Source: Bolinopsis microptera
Taxonomy: Eukaryota > Ctenophora > Tentaculata > Lobata > Bolinopsidae
Assembly (NCBI RefSeq): GCF_026151205.1
Contig: NC_087079.1
Location: 1,054,001 to 1,118,000 of the forward strand
Direction of reading: 5' to 3'
DNA: 64,000 nt
The position numbers and the translations under genes are program-made. Position 1 is the first letter of the stretch, and the number at the start of each line of letters is the position of its first letter. The notes beneath the pieces were generated by a model. It was not told where the DNA came from and made no database searches. It was given only the letters and a program-made list of their open reading frames with translations. Below are positions 58,101-64,000 of this stretch, piece by piece.

Positions 58101-61100
58101 GTGCTAAACTAGATGCTCACAAGACAGACCTGAAGTATATAGACGAGAAGCTGGAGGCGAAGTCTCAGAAACTGGAACAGTATGAGACTGAGGGTGGGGA
58201 GAAGACTGACGAGTCTAAGGTTATTTTTAGGTTTTATTATTTTATAGTTTATTTATTTTATGATATTATACTGGTAATAAATATACTCTTATAAACACCT
58301 CCGGGGGCGGTCCGGGACATTTAATTGTAAATGGGAATGCCTCCCAGAGATCCTAAAAAATATAATTTTATTTAAATATCATTAATTATAAATGACTGAA
58401 TTTTAAAATTTTGTTTCGAATTTGAATTCAAATCTATTATCTAATAAAATAACAATATTTGTTTGTTTAGAAACTGAACATCAAGTTATCTATTATATAC
58501 TAATAAAATAACAATATTTGTTTGTTTAGAAACTGAACATCAAGGCTCACTTGCATGAGTTAGGCGCACAGAGATGCCGGTACCAGATGACAGTGAACTT
58601 TATATCAGATAGTGTAGAGCAGTGGAAGGGGAAACCGTTAGAGCCGTTCTACAAACTACTCCCTTGTACTTTAGACCCTATCAGAGGGAACACACTGTCT
58701 AACATCAGTCAGAGTATGATGTTACCGCAGTGTTTGGGAGCTGTCTCTCCTGCTACTCAGAGGTAAGCTCCCCCCAGTGCACCCCACCCCCCTCCTCCTG
58801 CAATATATTCTAGATGTTGAATATATTCTAGAAGTTGAGTATATTCTAGATTCAGTTAAATAGAGTATGACGAAATGTTATAACTGTAATTATGGAATAA
58901 TATTAATTATTCGTATAATAATATTATTTTCCCAGACGGCCAAATGCAACTCTAACTAAGATCAAGAATCTTCTGACACTGGGACGACAGACTTCGTTCG
59001 ATAACACTAAAGACCTCAACCTTGGTAACTAAACTTTAATAACCTCCATTTCCCTGCATACATCTCATCTATCAATTATTAATACTTGCCCTGACCACGC
59101 TTTCTTTTGGTAACCGTCTGCTTCCACATTTTAAAATTATTCCAGAATTGACTAATAAGCAAATTTAATTGCAGAAAGTTTATTAATCCAAACGTACTTT
59201 ACCCACCGATCCTGTTGTTTGTTTGACCAAATATACGACAGGCCGGGTATGTACTAAACCAGTGTGGTGTGTTAGAGTGGTGTTCTAACTAGTGGCGTGT
59301 TAGTTACCTAGTTACCTAGTTACCTAGTTACCTAGTTACCTAGTTACCTAGTTACCTAGTTACCTAGTTACCTAGTTACCTAGTTACCTAGTTACCTAGT
59401 TACCTAGTTACCTAGTTACCTAGTTACCTAGTTACCTAGTTACCTAGTTACCTAGTTACCTAGTTACCTAGTTACCTAGTTACCTAGTTACCTAGTTACC
59501 TAGTTACCTAGTTACCTAGTTACCTAGTTACCTAGTTACCTAGTTACCTAGTTACCTAGTTACCTAGTTACCTAGTTACCTAGTTACCTAGTTACCTAGT
59601 TACCTAGTTACCTAGTTACCTAGTTACCTAGTTACCTAGTTACCTAGTTACCTAGTTACCTAGTTACCTAGTTACCTAGTTACCTAGTTACCTAGTTACC
59701 TAGTTACCTAGTTACCTAGTTACCTAGTTACCTAGTTACCTAGTTACCTAGTTACCTAGTTACCTAGTTACCTAGTTACCTAGTTACCTAGTTACCTAGT
59801 TACCTAGTTACCTAGTTACCTAGTTACCTAGTTACCTAGTTACCTAGTTACCTAGTTACCTAGTTAGAGTGGTGTTCTAACTAGTGGCGTGTTAGTTACC
59901 TAGTTACCTAGTTACCTAGTTACCTAGTTACCTAGTTACCTAGTTACCTAGTTACCTAGTTACCTAGTTACCTAGTTACCTAGTTACCTAGTTACCTAGT
60001 TACCTAGTTACCTAGTTACCTAGTTACCTAGTTACCTAGTTACCTAGTTACCTAGTTACCTAGTTAACACTGTAACCTCTAGTTACCTAGTTACCTAGTT
60101 ACCTAGTTACTTAGTTACCTAGTTACCTAGTTACCTAGTTACCTAGTTACCTAGTTACCTAGTTACCTAGTTACCTAGTTAGAGTGGTCTTCTCTGTACT
60201 ATAGTAGTGACTAGTGGTGTGTTAGTTACCTATTTACCTAGTTACCTAGTTACCTAGTTACCTAGTTACCTAGTTACCTAGTTAGAGTGGTATTCTCTGT
60301 ACTATAGTAGTGACTAGTGGTGTGTTAGTTACCTAGTTACCTAGTTACCTAGTTACCTAGTTACCTAGTTACCTAGTTACCTAGTTACCTAGTTACCTAG
60401 TTACCTAGTTACCTAGTTACCTAGTTACCTAGTTACCTAGTTACCTAGTTACCTAGTTACCTAGTTACCTAGTTACCTAGTTACCTAGTTACCTAGTTAC
60501 CTAGTTACCTAGTTACCTAGTTACCTAGTTACCTAGTTACCTAGTTAGAGTGGTGTTCTAACTAGTGGCGTGTTAGTTACCTAGTTACCTAGTTACCTAG
60601 TTACCTAGTTACCTAGTTACCTAGTTACCTAGTTACCTAGTTACCTAGTTACCTAGTTACCTAGTTACCTAGTTACCTAGTTACCTAGTTACCTAGTTAC
60701 CTAGTTACCTAGTTACCTAGTTACCTAGTTAACACTGTAACCTCTAGTTACCTAGTTACCTAGTTACCTAGTTACTTAGTTACCTAGTTACCTAGTTACC
60801 TAGTTACCTAGTTACCTAGTTACCTAGTTACCTAGTTACCTAGTTAGAGTGGTCTTCTCTGTACTATAGTAGTGACTAGTGGTGTGTTAGTTACCTATTT
60901 ACCTAGTTACCTAGTTACCTAGTTACCTAGTTACCTAGTTACCTAGTTAGAGTGGTCTTCTCTGTACTATAGTAGTGACTAGTGGTGTGTTAGTTACCTA
61001 GTTACCTAGTTACCTAGTTACCTAGTTACCTAGTTACCTAGTTACCTAGTTACCTAGTTAGAGTGGTCTTCTCTGTACTAGAGTAGTGACTAGTGACTAG

Positions 61101-62192
61101 TGACTAGTGGTGTGTGTCTAATGTTGACTTCTAGCTCTCTAACTCTATGAGTTAACCCTGATAGGGTGTCTGGTTTTATTTGTCTTATTTGTCTCTTGAC
61201 CCCCCACCGCTTTACTGTCTCTTGAAAGGTTGAGAAGTTGTGTATTATAACATTATACCTCTTATTATCACCTACATTTGTTTCATGTGTGTGTGTATTG
61301 CTTGCGGAGTTGTGTCTCTACTGAAGTGAGGCACTGTTTCAAATATGATTTAGTTGTAAAAAAGTAAAAGTAAAAAGTAAAAAGCCCCACAACCTCGTTC
61401 TGACTTATTACTGTGAAGAGAAGAATCATGAATAAAAATATTGATGAAAATATTATATATTATATAGTTTACTCACAAACTACGCAACTAAACCCCCTAA
61501 GCTAAGTTAAGCCACTAAGCTAAGTAAACCCGCTAAGCTAAATAAACCCACTAAGCTAAGTAAACCCGCAGGAACACCAGTAGCGATGAAGTGGGAGGAA
61601 GATGAAGATAAGGACTATGTAATAATGACGAAGGAGGATGAGGCTTCCAACAGTTCGGGTAACAGTAACGAGGAGGAGGAGGCTGAGTGCCCTAAAGTAC
61701 TTCTAGAGACCGACTCTAATGTGAGTAAGGATTATTGTTCACATTTAAACTGGAAACATAAACCAACCAAAATAACTTATTGAAGTATTATCCCCGAAAT
61801 GAAACTACTTCTTCTATCTCTCGAGAAAGTAACAACACGATCACTGCACTAGTACAGTGATATGCTGCACTAGTAGTACTGCACTAGTACAGTGATATGG
61901 GACCCCGCTTTACTACCAGTCCCTCTTCAGGACTCGCTGGAGAACCAGCCGTGGTTCCACAACGACATAACCCGGCAAGAAACAGCAGAGCTGCTCCAGA
62001 GTAAAGGACAGTTTCTGATCAGGAAGACTATAGACTCTAAACGTCGCACTGCGGTTCTTGTGCTGAGTGTGAACGCTGGGAGTGTCGGGATCAAACACTT
62101 TATAATGCAGATCAATGATAAGGGACAGTTTAGATTAGAGGGAACCTGGTTCAATTCCATCCAACAGCTTCTTAACTATCATATTGATACTG
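49200..62192 (+). CDS. FES/FER: FES/FER-type tyrosine kinase, F-BAR to SH2 (3' end outside the window)
   Basis: Ten exons: 49200-49263, 49412-49629, 51180-51412, 51712-51895, 55279-55450, 58005-58219, 58530-58762, 58936-59024, 61572-61720 and 61931-62192. Phases fit at all nine junctions; 606 codons so far. Residues ~1-280 are helical and F-BAR-like (ELKFVDEVKSYFTQRKKLEEDYAES; EILPGISAVSEKKKKAIIDL). A second helical region follows (FX-like), then an acidic linker, then an SH2 domain from about 520 with W527, the phosphotyrosine-binding FLIR (R550), HFIMQI and FRLEGTWFNSI. F-BAR plus SH2 is diagnostic of FES/FER, membrane- and cytoskeleton-linked non-receptor kinases. The kinase domain should follow beyond 64000. 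Introns 2, 5 and 10 and the upstream edges of exons 6, 7 and 9 carry junction-derived repeats. Confidence 0.88.
49621..50560 (+). repeat. FES/FER exon 2 end and donor amplified (~17 units of ~52 nt)
   Basis: Each unit contains a copy of the exon end ACCTTCGAGACG and the following donor GGTA, plus TTAATCAATTAATTAGTTAA and TGAGTTAC. Variants are TTTGAGGCG and TTTAAAACG. The first unit is the real exon 2 end at 49629. Confidence 0.92.
50695..51060 (-). pseudogene. LINE C-terminal fragment in FES/FER intron 2
   Basis: The minus strand reads RRILAEIAFKNFEKVW, then RKLRLYDAQVVSVLIYNSNSW and MDTLHRRHLRSILNI, the typical thumb and C-terminal block of LINE proteins. It is short, with no RT core. Confidence 0.75.
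51900..52146. repeat. 16-nt minisatellite TAGTCTATTAATTAAT
   Basis: About 15 units immediately after FES/FER exon 4. The LINE-derived sequence starts at its right edge. Confidence 0.93.
52660..53645 (+). mobile_element. Internally deleted hAT transposon, 986 bp, 8-bp target duplication
   Basis: Ends are CAGGGGTCGACCGAG and its inverted partner CTCGGTCGACCCTTG (one mismatch). The flanks GATGGGCA at 52652-52659 and 53646-53653 are an exact 8-bp duplication, as expected for hAT. Both subterminal regions are crowded with GACCGAGGCCGAGG repeats. The interior keeps only the transposase C-terminus. Confidence 0.93.
52828..53340 (+). pseudogene. hAT transposase C-terminal (dimerisation) domain remnant
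   Basis: 170 codons. PLVFWKANKQSYPNLAECSR and ASSAAPERLFSTAGHI are the hallmark of the hAT dimerisation domain, followed by RLSLKPTNFEGCLFLKKN and an acidic tail. The catalytic DDE region and BED finger are absent, so it cannot act alone. Confidence 0.88.
54831..55278. other. Rest of FES/FER intron 4
   Basis: No gene seen. AT-rich towards the acceptor CCCCTCAG at 55271-55278. Confidence 0.5.
55394..57779 (+). repeat. FES/FER exon 5 end and donor amplified (about 24 extra units)
   Basis: Units of ~85-110 nt carry a copy of the last ~55 nt of exon 5 (from GAGTACACCGACTTCACC to TTGAAACCCT), the donor GTAAGT, and a variable run of AACTATGGT/AACTATAGT. I count 24 copies after the real exon end at 55450. 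Nearly all keep the GTAAGT; the last has GTAATT. Confidence 0.95.
57950..58004 (+). repeat. Duplicated acceptor before FES/FER exon 6
   Basis: TTACTCCTTTTAG|GTAACGAGGAGTA at 57950-57974 repeats as TTACTCCTGTCAG|GTAACGAGGAGTA at the true exon start 58005, 43 nt later. Confidence 0.85.
58441..58545 (+). repeat. Duplicated acceptor and exon 7 start
   Basis: A ~46-nt segment ending TTTGTTTAG|AAACTGAACATCAAG occurs twice, with acceptors at 58470 and 58529. Only the second copy continues into exon 7. Confidence 0.9.
59303..61056. repeat. 8-nt satellite TTACCTAG with higher-order spacers
   Basis: About 200 units of GTTACCTA in FES/FER intron 8. They are interrupted by recurrent spacers (AGAGTGGTGTTCTAACTAGTG; AGAGTGGTCTTCTCTGTACT; AACACTGTAACCTCTA) that recur in the same order, so blocks of about 650 bp have themselves been duplicated. 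Confidence 0.95.
61496..61571. repeat. CTAAGCTAAGTAAACCC repeat ending at the exon 9 acceptor
   Basis: Four to five ~18-nt units. In the last the CTAAG step is replaced by CAG, which serves as the acceptor. Confidence 0.85.
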
Positions 62193-64000
62193 GTAAGTCA
62201 GCAACTTCTTAACTATCATATTGATACTGGTAAGTCAGCAACTTCTTAACTATCATATTGATACTGGTAAGTCAGCAACTTCTTAACTACCATATTGATA
62301 CTGGTAAGTCAGCAACTTCTTAACTATCATATTGATACTGGTAAGTCAGCAACTTCTTAACTATCATATTGATACTGGTAAGTCAGCAACTTCTTAACTA
62401 CCATATTGATACTGGTAAGTCAACAGCTGCTTAACTACCATATTGATACTGGTAAGTCAGCAACGTCTTAACTACCATATTGATACTGGTAAGTCAGCAA
62501 CTTCTTAACTACCATATTGATACTGGTAAGTCTGCAACTTCTTAACTATCATATTGATACTGGTAAGTCAACAACTTCTTAACTACCATATTGATACTGG
62601 TAAGTCAGCAACGTCTTAACTACCATATTGATACTGGTAAGTCAGCAACGTCTTAACTACCATATTGATACTGGTAAGTCAGCAACTTCTTAACTATCAT
62701 ATTGATACTGGTAAGTCAACAACTTCTTAACTATCATATTGATACTGGTAAGTCAGCAACTTCTTAACTACCATATTGATACTGGTAAGTCAGCAACTTC
62801 TTAACTACCATATTGATACTGGTAAGTCAGCAACTTCTTAACTACCATATTGATACTGGTAAGTCAGCAACTTCTTAACTACCATATTGATACTGGTAAG
62901 TCAGCAACTTCTTAACTACCATATTGATACTGGTAAGTCAGCAACGTCTTAACTACCATATTGATACTGGTAAGTCAGCAACTTCTTAACTATCATATTG
63001 ATACTGGTAAGTCTGCAACTTCTTAACTATCATATTGATACTGGTAAGTCTGCAACTTCTTAACTATCATATTGATACTGGTAAGTCAGCAACTTCTTAA
63101 CTATCATATTGATACTGGTAAGTCTGCAACTTCTTAACTACCATATTGATACTGGTAAGTCTGCAACTTCTTAACTATCATATTGATACTGGTATGTCAG
63201 CAACATCTTAACTATCATATTGATACTGGTAAGTCAGCAGCTTCTTAACTATCATATTGATACTGGTAAGTCAGCAACTTCTTAACTATCATATTGATAC
63301 TGGTAAGTCAGCAACTTCTTAACTACCATATTGATACTGGTAAGTCAGCAGCTTCTTAACTATCATATTGATACTGGTAAGTCAGCAGCTTCTTAACTAT
63401 CATATTGATACTGGTAAGTCTGCAACATCTTAACTATCATATTGATACTGGTAAGTCAGCAACTTCTTAACTATCATATTGATACTGGTAAGTCTGCAAC
63501 TTCTTAACTACCATATTGATACTGGTAAGTCTGCAACATCTTAACTATCATATTGATACTGGTAAGTCAGCAACTTCTTAACTACCATATTGATACTGGT
63601 AAGTCAGCAACTTGTTAACTACCATATTGATACTGGTAAGTCAGCAACATCTTAACTATCATATTGATACTGGTAAGTCTGCAACTTCTTAACTACCATA
63701 TTGATACTGGTAAGTCAGCAACTTCTTAACTATCATATTGATACTGGTAAGTCAGCAACTTCTCAACTACCATATTGATACTGGTAAGTCAGCAACTTGT
63801 TAACTATCATATTGATACTGGTAAGTCAGCAACTTCTCAACTACCATATTGATACTGGTAAGTCAGCAACTTGTTAACTATCATATTGATACTGGTAAGT
63901 CAGCAACTTCTTAACTATCATATTGATACTGGTAAGTCAGCAACTTCTTAACTATCATATTGATACTGGTAAGTCAGCAACTTCTTAACTATCATATTGA
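62168..64000 (+). repeat. FES/FER exon 10 end and donor amplified (37-nt unit, at least 48 copies)
   Basis: Each unit holds ~25 nt of SH2-coding exon end (CTTCTTAACTATCATATTGA then TACTG) and 12 nt of intron starting GTAAGTCAGCAA. The real donor is at 62193. The array runs to the window edge at constant 37-nt spacing, with few variants (TCTGC, AACGTC, CTACC). Nearly every unit keeps CTG|GTAAGT. Confidence 0.97.

Noticed and set aside
62168..64000. CRISPR array
   Set aside because: The units are contiguous copies with no unique spacers, they start inside an exon, and the genome is animal.

Overview
The window is animal nuclear DNA. It has spliced genes with GT-AG introns, single-exon 7TM receptors, LINE, hAT and MITE-type transposons, and an unusually high load of minisatellites. 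AT-rich introns, LDLa and hevein-like receptor modules and a FES/FER-type gene point to an invertebrate, perhaps an early-branching one such as a cnidarian or placozoan. That placement is inference; the sequence does not fix the phylum.

Layout. (1) 925-25209, + strand: a nine-exon gene of unknown function (about 380 aa, with repeated basic S-A-P motifs). Its ~16 kb intron 8069-24030 contains four receptor genes: a + strand 7TM receptor (11142-12176), a large minus-strand signal peptide/hevein-like/LDLa/7TM receptor of LGR or relaxin-receptor type (16693-12892), and two minus-strand tandem 7TM paralogues (19790-18701, frameshifted; 22450-21524, full 7TM core). (2) 25970-43700: a transposon and satellite region with LINE fragments, a LINE with a reverse transcriptase (27616-29185), dispersed inverted repeats, a LINE ORF1 relic, two copies of a GACAATTGACCCCC satellite carrying telomere-like hexamers, and 284-bp and ~59-bp tandem repeats. 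(3) 43714-64000, + strand: intronless RPAIN-like gene, seven-exon cyclin K (CCNK), and the first ten exons of a FES/FER kinase (F-BAR to SH2). The FES/FER kinase domain must lie beyond the window. Intron 4 of FES/FER holds a 5'-truncated LINE with a CCHC knuckle and a PD...E endonuclease-like domain, itself split by a 986-bp hAT element with an exact 8-bp target duplication.

The most striking pattern is that many minisatellites are anchored on exon boundaries. At least four exon 3' ends, together with their 5' splice sites, have been copied downstream (2x, about 17x, about 24x, at least 48x). Three exon 5' ends with their 3' splice sites have been copied upstream, and stop-codon regions have been copied into 3' UTRs. 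The introns therefore contain long arrays of perfect decoy splice donors. A second pattern is the palindrome GTTACCATGGTAAC, a perfect RFX X-box. It is scattered through the first gene region, forms an array beside one exon, and sits inside an in-frame 24-nt duplication in a receptor gene. A third is a near-perfect 1.36-kb foldback element at a TTAA site.

The genes have no obvious shared pathway. RPAIN, CCNK and FES/FER are ordinary collinear housekeeping or signalling genes; the receptors look like a local expansion nested in a host intron. All exon structures were inferred by eye from reading-frame phase and splice signals, without transcripts or searches.
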